41,967 bases of DNA from NCBI GenBank assembly GCA_021812165.1, contig JAKAOO010000004.1, positions 1-41,967 of the forward strand, given 5' to 3'. The notes below the pieces were generated by a model. It ran no database searches and had not been told where the DNA came from. It was given only the letters and a program-made list of their open reading frames with translations. The stretch comes from Pseudomonadota bacterium. Its GTDB lineage: Bacteria > Pseudomonadota > Alphaproteobacteria > ATCC43930 > CGMCC-115725. A program made the position numbers and the translations under genes. How positions within the stretch are numbered: position 1 is the stretch's first letter; each line of letters begins with the position of its first letter. Positions 1-9,365 of this stretch are shown here, piece by piece.

Positions 1-540
1 GCGGTCGAATTTTCTTCTCTCAGCAAGACCTATTCGATGGCGGGCTGGCGCATCGGCTTCGCGGTCGGAAACCGGCGCCTCATCGCGGCCCTGACGCGGG
101 TCAAATCCTATCTCGACTACGGCGCGTTTACGCCGGTCCAGGTGGCCGCGACCGCCGCGCTCAACGGCCCTCAGGATTGCATCCGCGAAATCCGCGAGCG
201 CTATCGCGGGCGGCGCGACACGCTCATCGATGGCCTCAAGCAAGCGGGCTGGACGGTGCCGCCCCCCAAAGCGACGATGTTTGCCTGGGCGCCCGTTCCC
301 GCGGAATATCGCGAGATCGGGAGCCTTGCCTTCTCGAAGCTTCTTTTGGAGCGGGCGAACGTCGCCGTCTCTCCGGGCGTCGGTTTTGGCGAGCATGGGG
401 AGGGGTTTGTCCGCATCGCGCTTGTCGAGAACCGCCAGCGCCTGCGCCAAGCGACCCGCAACATCAAGGCCTTCCTGTCGGGGAGAAACATGGGCCTGCA
501 ACGCGAACAAGCCGCGCCCGATCTCGCCGCCGCGTCCTGA
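1..540 (+). CDS. Pyridoxal-phosphate aminotransferase class I/II (5'-truncated by window edge)
   Basis: Open in frame from base 1: AVEFSSLSKTYSMAGWRIGF contains the PLP-lysine motif SLSKTY; typical C-terminal domain ending FVRIALVENRQRL. Confidence 0.9.
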   Translation, partial: AVEFSSLSKTYSMAGWRIGFAVGNRRLIAALTRVKSYLDYGAFTPVQVAATAALNGPQDCIREIRERYRGRRDTLIDGLKQAGWTVPPPKATMFAWAPVPAEYREIGSLAFSKLLLERANVAVSPGVGFGEHGEGFVRIALVENRQRLRQATRNIKAFLSGRNMGLQREQAAPDLAAAS

Positions 541-578
541 AAAAAGCTGGCGGCACGGCTCACTAGGGAGGGAAGGAC

Positions 579-1547
579 ATGCTGCAACTCAGCCGAGACC
601 AGTTGATCCTCGCCTATACGCGGATGCGCACGATCCGCGTGTTCGAGGAGCGCGTCCACGCCGAGTTCGGCGGCGGCGCCATCCCCGGCTTTGTCCATCT
701 TTATGCCGGCGAGGAGGCGTCCGCGGTCGGCGTCTGCCTCAATCTCGAAATGAAGGACAAGATCGCGAGCACGCATCGCGGCCACGGCCACTGCATCGCC
801 AAAGGCTGCGACGTGAAGGCGATGATGAAGGAGATCTACGGCCGCCGCGACGGGCTTTGCGGCGGCAAGGGCGGCTCGATGCACATCGCCGACTTGTCGA
901 AAGGGATGATGGGGGCGAACGGCATCGTCGGCGGCGGCCCGCCGCTCGTCTGCGGCGCCGCGCTCGCGGCCAAGACCCTCAAAACCGGCGCCGTCGCGGT
1001 CGCTTTTGTCGGCGACGGCGGTTCGAACCAGGGGACGACGCTCGAATCCTATAATCTCGCGCGGGTCTGGAACCTGCCGGCGATTTTCGTCGTCGAAGAC
1101 AACGGCTATGCCGAGACGACGGCGAGCGCCTGGTCGGTTGGCGGGAGCCAGGTGAAGCGGGCCGAAGCCTTCGGCATGCCCGGCGTCACGGTCGAGGGCG
1201 AGGACTTTTTCGCGGTCTCAGACGCCGCCGAGGAGGCGATCCGGCGCGCCCGAGACGGCAACGGCCCGAGCCTCATCCATCTGACGCTGCCGCGCTATTT
1301 CGGCCATTTCGAGGGCGACGCGATGACCTACCGCGGCGAGGGCGAAATCGATTCTCTGCGCCGCGACCGCGATTGCCTCAAGGGTTTCCGCACGCGGGTG
1401 ACGGAAACGGGGCTTCTGGAAGAGGGGCAGCTCGACGGCATCGACGGCGAAGTCGCCGCCCTCATCGACGAGGCGGTCGAGGAGGCGAGGCGGGCGCCGC
1501 CTCCGCGCCGGGACGATCTCTTGACCGACGTCTACGTCTCTTATTGA
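579..1547 (+). CDS. TPP-dependent 2-oxoacid/acetoin dehydrogenase E1 component, alpha subunit
   Basis: TPP-binding motif GDGGSNQGTTLESYNLARVWNLPAIFVVEDNGYAETT; HRGHGHCIAKG; GGKGGSMHIAD. Confidence 0.93.
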   Translation: MLQLSRDQLILAYTRMRTIRVFEERVHAEFGGGAIPGFVHLYAGEEASAVGVCLNLEMKDKIASTHRGHGHCIAKGCDVKAMMKEIYGRRDGLCGGKGGSMHIADLSKGMMGANGIVGGGPPLVCGAALAAKTLKTGAVAVAFVGDGGSNQGTTLESYNLARVWNLPAIFVVEDNGYAETTASAWSVGGSQVKRAEAFGMPGVTVEGEDFFAVSDAAEEAIRRARDGNGPSLIHLTLPRYFGHFEGDAMTYRGEGEIDSLRRDRDCLKGFRTRVTETGLLEEGQLDGIDGEVAALIDEAVEEARRAPPPRRDDLLTDVYVSY

Positions 1548-1560
1548 GGAGGGCCGGGCG

Positions 1561-2574
1561 ATGTCGAAAAAATCCTTCCGCGCGGCGGTCAACGAAGCCT
1601 TGGCGCAGGAGATGCGCCGCGATCCGACCGTCATCGTCATGGGCGAGGACAATGCCGGCGGCATGGGCGCGCCGGGCGCGGATGACGCCTGGGGCGGCGT
1701 TCTCGGCGTCACCAAGGGCCTCATGCCCGAATTCGGCCGCGAGCGGGTTCTCGACACCCCGATCAGCGAGAGCGCCTTTATCGGCGCGGCGGTCGGGGCG
1801 GCGGCTTGCGGCCTCCGGCCCGTCGCCGAACTGATGTTTGTCGATTTCCTGGGGGTCTGTTTCGACCAGATCTTCAACCAGGCGGCAAAGTTCCGTTACA
1901 TGTTCGGCGGCAAGGCCACAACCCCTGTCGTCATCCGCACCATGTACGGCGCGGGGCTTCGGGCGGCGAGCCAGCACAGCCAGTGCCTTTATCCGATCTT
2001 CACGCACATCCCGGGTTTGAAGGTCGTCATCCCATCTTCGCCTTACGAAGCGAAGGGCCTCCTCATCGAGGCGATCCGCGACGACGATCCCGTCATCTTC
2101 TTCGAGCACAAGCTCCTCTACGACGAGGAAGAGGAGGTGCCGGACGAGCCGTATCGCATCCCCTTTGGCGAAGCCAATGTGACGCGCGAAGGCGGCGACG
2201 TGACGATCGTCGCCTTGGGACGCATGGTGAAGCTTGCGGGCGAGGTTGCGGACAAGCTCTTGAAAGAAGGGATCGCCGCGACGGTCATCGATCCCCGGAC
2301 GACCTCGCCGCTCGATACCGCGAGCATCCTCGATTCTGTCCGGGAAACGGGGCGTCTCGTCGTCGTCGACGAGGCGAGTCCGCGTTGCAACCTTGCGACC
2401 GACATCGCGGCTTTTGCCACCGAAAACGCATTCGGAGCGCTGAAGGCGCCGATCCGCATGGTGAGCCCGCCGCACACGCCGGTTCCCTTCGCGCCCGAGC
2501 TCGAGGACCTCTACATGCCGGGTGCGAAAGAGATCGAGGCGGCGGTGCGCGCGGTCGCGGACTACGCGCACTGA
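1561..2574 (+). CDS. 2-oxoacid/acetoin dehydrogenase E1 component, beta subunit
   Basis: Transketolase-like pyrimidine and C-terminal domains; DTPISESAFIGAAVGAAACGLRPVAELMFVDF; 13 bp downstream of E1 alpha. Confidence 0.93.
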   Translation: MSKKSFRAAVNEALAQEMRRDPTVIVMGEDNAGGMGAPGADDAWGGVLGVTKGLMPEFGRERVLDTPISESAFIGAAVGAAACGLRPVAELMFVDFLGVCFDQIFNQAAKFRYMFGGKATTPVVIRTMYGAGLRAASQHSQCLYPIFTHIPGLKVVIPSSPYEAKGLLIEAIRDDDPVIFFEHKLLYDEEEEVPDEPYRIPFGEANVTREGGDVTIVALGRMVKLAGEVADKLLKEGIAATVIDPRTTSPLDTASILDSVRETGRLVVVDEASPRCNLATDIAAFATENAFGALKAPIRMVSPPHTPVPFAPELEDLYMPGAKEIEAAVRAVADYAH

Positions 2575-2649
2575 CGGGCGTGACAACGAGAGCGATCATC
2601 GCACGCGAACGTGGCCTGCCCCTTGGGCAAAGCCTGGTTCCTCGGCCGG

Positions 2650-2853
2650 ATGAAGCGGCGAACATTCTATTGGCTTGGGGGCGCGCTATACATCGTGCTG
2701 CAAATCGATTTCTGGATTGCGCCTTGGCCCTCTCACCTCGCTCTAGCTTCGCTGATCGGGTCCACTGTTCTGACATGGGGATACGTTGTCGACCTCATCG
2801 TTCAACGTCGGTCGGCCATCTGGCGCATGATCCAGCGCCTCAGAGGTCGTTAG
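2650..2853 (+). CDS. Small hypothetical membrane protein
   Basis: ORF MKRRTFYWLGGALYIVLQIDFW... with two hydrophobic stretches; start chosen at internal ATG of the 2611 ORF. Confidence 0.35.
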   Translation: MKRRTFYWLGGALYIVLQIDFWIAPWPSHLALASLIGSTVLTWGYVVDLIVQRRSAIWRMIQRLRGR

Positions 2854-2995
2854 CATGCTACGGCGTGAGCAGGTTTGACTTCCGCGGGTGGCCCGCCTAT
2901 TTTCGCGCGCAAAGCTCATTCCGCTGTTTGCGGAGGATCCGACACTCCTTCGTCATGGTCGGGCAAAGATCCGTGGGCCTTCAGCCGACGGACGT

Positions 2996-3081
2996 GCTCC
3001 GTGGGCATCCACGCCTTGGGACCGGCTCGATCGGCTGTCGTAGCGCGTGGATGCCCGGATCAAGTCCGGGCATGACGGAGT
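2996..3081. repeat. Intergenic palindromic (REP-like) repeat
   Basis: cgtgggcatccacg ... cgtggatgcccggatcaagtccgggcatgacgg; internal hairpin cccggatcaagtccggg. Confidence 0.6.
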
Positions 3082-3139
3082 AAGCAAGGTCTCGGGATAG
3101 CGGACCGATGGCATTGAGACTTACGAGGGAAAGCCGAAC

Positions 3140-3265
3140 GTGAAAATTGCCAACTCCTTGAAATCGCTTCGAAAGCGCGACAAGAACTCGAAGCTCGTGC
3201 GGCGCCGCGGCCGGGTTTATCTCATCAATAAGGTCAATCCGCGGTTCAAGGCGCGCCAAGGCTAG
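3140..3265 (+). CDS. rpmJ: 50S ribosomal protein L36, cysteine-free (YkgO-like) form, GTG start
   Basis: Translation from [44 protein letters not shown] (41 aa); full-length match to the L36 pattern without zinc-ligand Cys. Absent from the supplied ORF list. Confidence 0.93.
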   Translation: MKIANSLKSLRKRDKNSKLVRRRGRVYLINKVNPRFKARQG

Positions 3266-3300
3266 CCGTGGAAGCCGAATGCATCGTTCCTGTCACCGCC

Positions 3301-3409
3301 AGATTGCTTCCCCCCGGAACGGCCCGCCCTTGGCGGACCGGCCGTCCGGGGGTCGCTCGCGATGACACCTTCGGCCGTCATTGCGAGGAGCGGCGCGACG
3401 AAGCAATCT
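3301..3409. repeat. Interspersed palindromic repeat, copy 1
   Basis: Terminal arms agattgcttc / gaagcaatct; inner gatgac...gtcattgcgagga; related to 25942-26084 and 28990-29061. Confidence 0.7.
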
Positions 3410-3471
3410 CGGTGAACGCGCCGCGGCAGCGAGCGCTGGGACGGGATCAGTAGAAAAAGGGGACCTCTGCG

Positions 3472-4959
3472 ATGCGGATGCCGGCTCCCGATGCCGCCGT
3501 CTTGCAGCGCCGCTCCGAGATCCTGCGGGCGCTCCAAAAAATCGTGCCCGGCGAAGGGGTCATCGTCTCCGAAGCGGAACGGCGGGCCTATGAAAGCGAC
3601 GGGCTCAGCGCCTATCGCGGACTGCCTCTCGCCGTCGTTCTGCCTTCGAACCTCGAACAAGTGAGAGCCGTTCTGCGCTATTGCCGGGAAGTGGGGGTGA
3701 AGGTCGTCCCGCGCGGCGCCGGCACCTCGCTTTCGGGGGGCGCCTTGCCGCTCTCCGACGGCATCCTCCTCGGCATGAGCAAGTTCAACCGCATCCTCGA
3801 GATCGATCTCGCAAATCGCTGCGTCGTCGCCGAGCCCGGGGTCACCAACCTCGCCATCACGGCCGCGGTCGAAGCGAAGGGCTTTTATTACGCGCCCGAC
3901 CCTTCGAGCCAGATCGCCTGCACGATCGGCGGCAACGTCGCGGAGAATTCGGGCGGCGTGCACTGCCTCAAATACGGGGTCACGACGAACAATCTCCTCG
4001 GCATCGAGATGGTGCTGATGGACGGCGAGGTCGTCCGTCTCGGCGGCAAGCACCTCGATGCGGGAGGCTACGACCTTTTGGGGGTGATGACCGGCTCGGA
4101 AGGGCTTTTGGGGATCGTCACCGAGGTGACGGTGCGCATCCTGCCGAAACCCGAGACGGCGCGCGCCCTCCTCATCGGGTTTCCCGAGATTGCCGCCGCC
4201 GGCGCCGCCGTCGCGGCGATCATCGCGGAGGGGATCGTCCCGGGCGGGATGGAAATGATGGACCGGCCGGCGACGAAAGCGGCCGAGGATTTCGTGCACG
4301 CCGGCTACCCGCTCGATGTCGAAGCGCTCCTCATCGTCGAACTCGACGGCGTTGCGGCCGAGGTCGATCATCTCCTCGGGGTCGTCGAAACAATCGCCCG
4401 CGAGAAGGGCGCCACGACCATCAAAAAAAGCCGCGACGACGCCGAACGCCTCCTTTTCTGGTCCGGGCGCAAGGCCGCCTTTCCCGCGGTCGGGCGCATC
4501 TCTCCCGATTACTACTGTATGGACGGCACGATCCCGCGCGGCCGGCTCGCGCAAGTTTTGACGCGGATCGGCGAACTCTCAAAGCGTCATGGGCTTGCCG
4601 TCGTCAATGTCTTTCATGCGGGCGACGGCAATCTCCATCCGCTCATCCTTTACGACGCCAACAAGGAGGGCGAGATCGAACGCGCCGAGGCCTTCGGCGC
4701 CGATATTCTGCGGCTTTGCGTCGAGGTGGGGGGCGTCTTGACGGGCGAGCACGGGGTCGGGGTCGAAAAACGCGATCTCATGGGGGCGATGTTCGACGAC
4801 AATGATCTCGCCCACCAGGAGCGCCTCAAATGCGCCTTCGACCCCGACGGGCTTTTGAACCCCGGCAAGATGTTCCCCGAGCTTCATCGCTGCGCCGAAC
4901 TCGGCCGCCTTCACGTCCATGCCGGCAAGCTCCCTCATCCCGACCTGCCGCGGTTCTGA
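3472..4959 (+). CDS. glcD: FAD-linked oxidase, glycolate oxidase GlcD-like
   Basis: FAD-binding motif VVPRGAGTSLSGGALP and C-terminal HAGDGNLHPLILYD / GEHGVGVEKR. Confidence 0.88.
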   Translation: MRMPAPDAAVLQRRSEILRALQKIVPGEGVIVSEAERRAYESDGLSAYRGLPLAVVLPSNLEQVRAVLRYCREVGVKVVPRGAGTSLSGGALPLSDGILLGMSKFNRILEIDLANRCVVAEPGVTNLAITAAVEAKGFYYAPDPSSQIACTIGGNVAENSGGVHCLKYGVTTNNLLGIEMVLMDGEVVRLGGKHLDAGGYDLLGVMTGSEGLLGIVTEVTVRILPKPETARALLIGFPEIAAAGAAVAAIIAEGIVPGGMEMMDRPATKAAEDFVHAGYPLDVEALLIVELDGVAAEVDHLLGVVETIAREKGATTIKKSRDDAERLLFWSGRKAAFPAVGRISPDYYCMDGTIPRGRLAQVLTRIGELSKRHGLAVVNVFHAGDGNLHPLILYDANKEGEIERAEAFGADILRLCVEVGGVLTGEHGVGVEKRDLMGAMFDDNDLAHQERLKCAFDPDGLLNPGKMFPELHRCAELGRLHVHAGKLPHPDLPRF

Positions 4960-4989
4960 TTTCGTTTCCCGTCTGATGGAGAAAGCAAG

Positions 4990-5391
4990 ATGGCTGAAGC
5001 CGGAAAGAGCGCGTTGTTTGAAAAGGGGCTCGCGATGCGCCGCGCGGTGCTTGGCGCCGAGTATGTCGACCGCTCGATCAGGAGCGCCGACGCCTTTATG
5101 GAGCCTTTCCAGAAGCTCGTCACCGAATGGTGCTGGGGCGAGATCTGGAACCGGCCCGGTCTCGACAGGAAGACCCGAAGCCTTTTGAACCTCGCCATGC
5201 TGACCGCTCTCAACCGGCCGAACGAGGTGAAGCTCCACGTGCGCGGCGCGCTCAATAACGGCGTCACTCCGGCCGAGATGCAGGAGGTGTTTCTGCAGGC
5301 GGCGATCTATTGCGGCGTTCCCGCGGCGCTCGAAAGTTTCCGCGTCGCGTCCGAGATCTTGAAGGAGCCGGCGGAAAAGAAGCCCGCCTGA
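4990..5391 (+). CDS. Carboxymuconolactone decarboxylase family protein (PcaC-like)
   Basis: Typical CMD pattern: W..IW.RPGLDRKTRSLLNLAMLTALNRPNEVKLHVRGALNNGVTPAEMQEVFLQAAIYCGVPAA. Confidence 0.9.
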   Translation: MAEAGKSALFEKGLAMRRAVLGAEYVDRSIRSADAFMEPFQKLVTEWCWGEIWNRPGLDRKTRSLLNLAMLTALNRPNEVKLHVRGALNNGVTPAEMQEVFLQAAIYCGVPAALESFRVASEILKEPAEKKPA

Positions 5392-5483
5392 CGAGGTTCG
5401 CGGGCGCCGCCGGCCTGCCTGCGCCCCGGCGGCCTTGCCTTTTCGGGGCGTCCCGCGGCCTCTCGCGCGGGCGCCCTCAGCCC

Positions 5484-5960
5484 TCAGCCCTCGGCATCGA
5501 GGACGCGGCCGCCGGCGGTGACGGGCTTTGCCGCGATCAGCACGAACGCGATGAGGCATGGTTCGCTGCCGCGATTGAACCAGTTGTGAATCGTCCCGCG
5601 CTGAATGACGACGTCTCCGGCTTTCAGATGGACGCTCTCGTCCTCGAGTTCCATGTCGATTTCGCCGGACATCACGACGATGTAATCGATCGAATCGGTG
5701 CGGTGGCGGCGCGGCGCGACCCCGGGTAGGAACTCGATGACGCGAAAGATCGTGCCGTTCGGCAGGGTCGTCGCGACCTTGCGCAGGCCTTCGTCTTCGC
5801 GCCCGTCGTTATCGACCGGAAACCCCGCGGTCGTCCAAACGTTGCACGCGTTTGCCCGGGGCCTCGTCACGAACACGTTCTCGCAGATCTCGTCGATCAG
5901 CACGACCGCGCGGCCCTCCTCGTCGTGTCCCGTGACGATGCGGCGAAGCTTGAGCGCCAT
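5484..5960 (-). CDS. Cupin-domain protein
   Basis: Cupin motifs PRRHRTDSIDYIVVMSGEIDMELEDESVHLKAGDVVIQRGTIHNWFNRGSEPC. Confidence 0.88.
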   Translation of the reverse strand: MALKLRRIVTGHDEEGRAVVLIDEICENVFVTRPRANACNVWTTAGFPVDNDGREDEGLRKVATTLPNGTIFRVIEFLPGVAPRRHRTDSIDYIVVMSGEIDMELEDESVHLKAGDVVIQRGTIHNWFNRGSEPCLIAFVLIAAKPVTAGGRVLDAEG

Positions 5961-6122
5961 GAGTGGCCTCCTCGAGTGATTGGCGGAAAGCGCGATCTAT
6001 CCATGAACGCGCGCTCTTTCGCCAGAGGCGGTCACGAGACCCTTGGGCACCGAGGGCGCTCTCTCGCCTTTCTCTCTCGGTAGGCATGAGGATGGCCTCG
6101 GTCCGCGGCTCCTCGCCCGCGC

Positions 6123-6947
6123 TCAAAAGCGACAGCGCAGACCGACAGTCAGATATTGCCAGCCGGGATCGGCGGCTTTGCCGATCCACAGGTTCGAGCG
6201 ATGGTGAAACTGGACGAGAAGCTCGTATCGCGGATGGTTGGGGAGGGCGAAGGTCACCTCGGGCGAGAAATAGTTCAATAAATGTGCGCCATGCGAGCCG
6301 GGCGGCAGATCCGCGGCGTAACTGAAACCGAGGCTGACCGCAATCGACGTGCGCAAGATTCGATTCCACGGAAAACGGATCCAGCGGAAATAGATCGCGA
6401 GCCAGCCTTCATCGGCGTGCATATCGCCGAACCGCTTGGCAACACCGATTTCCGGCTCGATGTTGAGAGCCTGCCAAAGGGTGAGGAGACGCCGGGATAT
6501 GGCCGCGCCGGCGAGCCCCGCGTTACCCCATTTCCAATCCCAGGGCGCCGACGGGCTGTTGTAAAAGATGTCAGCCATAGGCGTCAGAACTTGCGGTCCG
6601 CCAAAGAGCGAGACTGCGCAATTCCCGTTACACGCGGTAAAGAAATGGGCAGTGTGCCAGGTCACCCAACTTGCGGGCGGCGGGGCGCTGGCGGGGCCGG
6701 GCTCGCCGCCGACGGCATCTGCCGGCGAGAGGAGAAATCCGAATATTGCGAGAAGGACGAGGAGCACTCTCTGCACTCGCCGCCCCGGCGCTGCACCAAA
6801 AGCGTTCAATCCCTTGCGCCGTCGCGCCGGGCTCGGGGTTGGGCCGCAGAGGCCGACGCCCGCGAATGAATTCACGCCGAAGCCCCGTCCCCCCGCCATT
6901 CCGACACGCCCGGATGGGACGCTATATCGAGACGGTTTGGCTTTCAA
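6123..6947 (-). CDS. Putative outer-membrane beta-barrel, lipid A deacylase (PagL)/acyloxyacyl hydrolase-like
   Basis: Signal-like N-terminus, YELLVQFHHRSNLW resembling the PagL-type His-x-Ser motif, C-terminal aromatic (GLRCRF). Start codon uncertain. Confidence 0.5.
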   Translation of the reverse strand: MKAKPSRYSVPSGRVGMAGGRGFGVNSFAGVGLCGPTPSPARRRKGLNAFGAAPGRRVQRVLLVLLAIFGFLLSPADAVGGEPGPASAPPPASWVTWHTAHFFTACNGNCAVSLFGGPQVLTPMADIFYNSPSAPWDWKWGNAGLAGAAISRRLLTLWQALNIEPEIGVAKRFGDMHADEGWLAIYFRWIRFPWNRILRTSIAVSLGFSYAADLPPGSHGAHLLNYFSPEVTFALPNHPRYELLVQFHHRSNLWIGKAADPGWQYLTVGLRCRF

Positions 6948-6977
6948 GCCGCCTTTCTCGCAAGGCGCGAATTTCTC

Positions 6978-7568
6978 TCAGGCCGCCCGCCGCCGCACGC
7001 CTTTTTCGGTGACGATCACATCCATCGGGATGTCGTGAGGCTGCGGGTAGATGGTCTCGATGGCCGTCATCTCGAAGCCGACGCCGATCGCCAGAGGCTT
7101 GGGCTCCAGCGCGGCGAGGGTGCGGTCGAAATAGCCGCCGCCATTGCCGAGACGAAACGAGGCGCGGTCGAAGCCGACGAGAGGAACGAGCACCGCTTGC
7201 GGGAGCACGATCTCGCGCGCCTGCGGCACCGGAATGTTCCAGATGCCGTCGACGAGCCTCTCGCCCGGGCGCCAGGCCCGGTATTCGAGCGGCCCTTTTA
7301 TGTCGATGACGGCGGGGAGGGCGATGCCGACCCCTTCTTCGACGAGCCGGGCGAGAAGAGGGCGCGGGTCGAACTCGGCGCGAAAGGGCCAATAGGCGCC
7401 GAGGATGCGGGGAGCGATCTCGCGCAGGAGCGCGGTCAAATGGGCCTCGATCGCGCGCCCCAAAGCGCGGCGCTCGGTGGGCGCTATCTTCATGCGCAGC
7501 GCGACGAGCCGTTCCCTTTCCACCCGGCGCCAGGCTTTGAGTTCGGCACCCTCCATCGGCGCGCCCAT
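6978..7568 (-). CDS. 5-formyltetrahydrofolate cyclo-ligase
   Basis: LVPLVGFDRASFRLGNGGGYFDRTLA motif; adjacent to fhs. Confidence 0.92.
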   Translation of the reverse strand: MGAPMEGAELKAWRRVERERLVALRMKIAPTERRALGRAIEAHLTALLREIAPRILGAYWPFRAEFDPRPLLARLVEEGVGIALPAVIDIKGPLEYRAWRPGERLVDGIWNIPVPQAREIVLPQAVLVPLVGFDRASFRLGNGGGYFDRTLAALEPKPLAIGVGFEMTAIETIYPQPHDIPMDVIVTEKGVRRRAA

Positions 7569-9268
7569 TAGAAGAGGCCGGTGATCTTCCCCTCTTCGTT
7601 GACCGAGATGCCGTTCGCCGCGGGGACACGCGGCAGGCCCGGCATCGTCATGATCTCGCCGCAGATCGGAACGACGAATTCGGCGCCCGCCGAAAGGCGC
7701 ACCTCGCGTATGGTGACGATGTGGCCTTCGGGCGCCCCTTTGATATTGGGGTCGGTCGTAAAGCTGTATTGGGTTTTCGCCATGCAGATCGGCAAATGCC
7801 CGAAGCCCTGCTCTTCCAACTGGGCGAGCTGGTCTTTGACCCTCTGATCGGCCTCGATCTCGGCCGCGCCGTAGATCTTCTGGGCGATGGTCCGGATCTT
7901 GTCACGAAGAGGCATTTCCGAAGGATAGAGGTAGCGAAAATTCGCGAGCCCGTTTTCCGCGAGCGTGATGACGGCCTGCGCCAGTTCGATCGCGCCCTTG
8001 CCGCCATATGCCCAATGGTCGGCGACGACCGCCTCCGTGCCTTCGGCGGCGCAGAGTTCCTTGAGCCGGGAAAGCTCGGCCGCGGTGTCGGCCGTAAAGC
8101 GGTTGACCGAAACCACCGCCGGCACGCCGAACCGGCGCAGATTGGCGAGGTGGCGGGCGAGGTTCGAAAAGCCTTTTTCGACCGCGCCGACATTCTCCTT
8201 GCCGAGCGCCTCGCGCGCCACCCCGCCATGCATCTTGAGCGCGCGAATGCTCGCCACCACAACCGCCGCATCCGGTTTCAAACCCGTCTGCCGGCACTTG
8301 ATGTCGAAGAATTTTTCCGCCCCGAGATCGGCGCCGAAGCCGGCCTCGGTGACCGTATAATCGACGAGCCGCAACGCCGCCGTCGTCGCCACCACCGAGT
8401 TGCAGCCATGCGCGATGTTGCCGAACGGGCCGCCATGGATGAAGGCGGGGTTGCCTTCGAGAGACTGCACGAGGTTGGGGGCGATCGCATCCTTGAGAAG
8501 CGCCGCCATCGCCCCTTCCGCTTTGACGTCGGTGGCGCGCACCGCCTTTCGGTCGCGGGTCTGGCCGACGACGATGTTGCCGAGGCGCCGCTTCAGATCG
8601 TCGAGGTCCGTGGCGAGGGCAAAGACCGCCATCACCTGCGAGGCCGCCGTGATGTCGAAGCCGTCCTCGCGCGGATAGCCGTTGGCGGGGCCGCCCAATG
8701 AGGAGACGATCGAGCGCAGAGCGCGCTCGTTCATGTCGAGGGCGCGGCGCCAGGAAACGCGCCGCGGATCGAGGCGGGGCTCGCTCCCCCAGTAGATGTG
8801 GTTGTCGATCATCGCCGCGAGCAGATTGTTGGCGGCGCCGATCGCGTGGATATCGCCGGTGAAGTGGAGGTTGATGTCCTCCATCGGCACGGCCTGCGCA
8901 TAGCCGCCGCCCGCGGCTCCGCCTTTGACCCCGAAGCAGGGCCCGAGACTCGCCTCGCGCAGGCAGATCATCGCCCTCTTGCCGAGAGCGTTGAGAGCAT
9001 CGCCGAGCCCGACCGTCGTCGTCGTCTTCCCTTCCCCGGCCGCGGTCGGGGTCATCGCGGTGACGAGGATGAGCTTGCGGTTCGGCCGCTCGCGCAGCGT
9101 TCGCAGGTAATCGAGCGCGATCTTCGCCTTGTACTTGCCGTAAGGCTCGACCGCGTCGGCCGGGACGTCGAGCTTGGCCGCAATCTCGTAGATCGGGCGC
9201 ATCTTCGCGTCCTGGGCGATCTCGATGTTGGATTTCGGGTTCTTGTGCTGGTCCTCTCCACGCGCCAC
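7568..9268 (-). CDS. fhs: Formate--tetrahydrofolate ligase
   Basis: [22 protein letters not shown] nucleotide-binding motif; [19 protein letters not shown]. Start placed at GTG 9268 preceded by GGGAGAG; upstream part of the 783-aa ORF is antisense to the rhodanese gene. Confidence 0.95.
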   Translation of the reverse strand: MARGEDQHKNPKSNIEIAQDAKMRPIYEIAAKLDVPADAVEPYGKYKAKIALDYLRTLRERPNRKLILVTAMTPTAAGEGKTTTTVGLGDALNALGKRAMICLREASLGPCFGVKGGAAGGGYAQAVPMEDINLHFTGDIHAIGAANNLLAAMIDNHIYWGSEPRLDPRRVSWRRALDMNERALRSIVSSLGGPANGYPREDGFDITAASQVMAVFALATDLDDLKRRLGNIVVGQTRDRKAVRATDVKAEGAMAALLKDAIAPNLVQSLEGNPAFIHGGPFGNIAHGCNSVVATTAALRLVDYTVTEAGFGADLGAEKFFDIKCRQTGLKPDAAVVVASIRALKMHGGVAREALGKENVGAVEKGFSNLARHLANLRRFGVPAVVSVNRFTADTAAELSRLKELCAAEGTEAVVADHWAYGGKGAIELAQAVITLAENGLANFRYLYPSEMPLRDKIRTIAQKIYGAAEIEADQRVKDQLAQLEEQGFGHLPICMAKTQYSFTTDPNIKGAPEGHIVTIREVRLSAGAEFVVPICGEIMTMPGLPRVPAANGISVNEEGKITGLF

Positions 9269-9365
9269 GCCAACTCTCCCTCGTTCATCACTCTCCTTGC
9301 TCTTAGCCTCTTCGCACCGCTCACCGCAACCGTGCCGCGCCGTAACGAGGCAGCGAATAAGGAGA

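Noticed and set aside
3262-4554. Long antisense ORFs such as this 430-aa one opposite glcD, and similar ones across the window
   Set aside because: High-GC third-position artefacts with Arg/Ala/Pro-rich translations and no recognisable motifs, opposite clearly coding genes.
9269-9365. Possible ZTP (pfl) riboswitch upstream of fhs
   Set aside because: The leader lacks the conserved pfl-motif sequence blocks.
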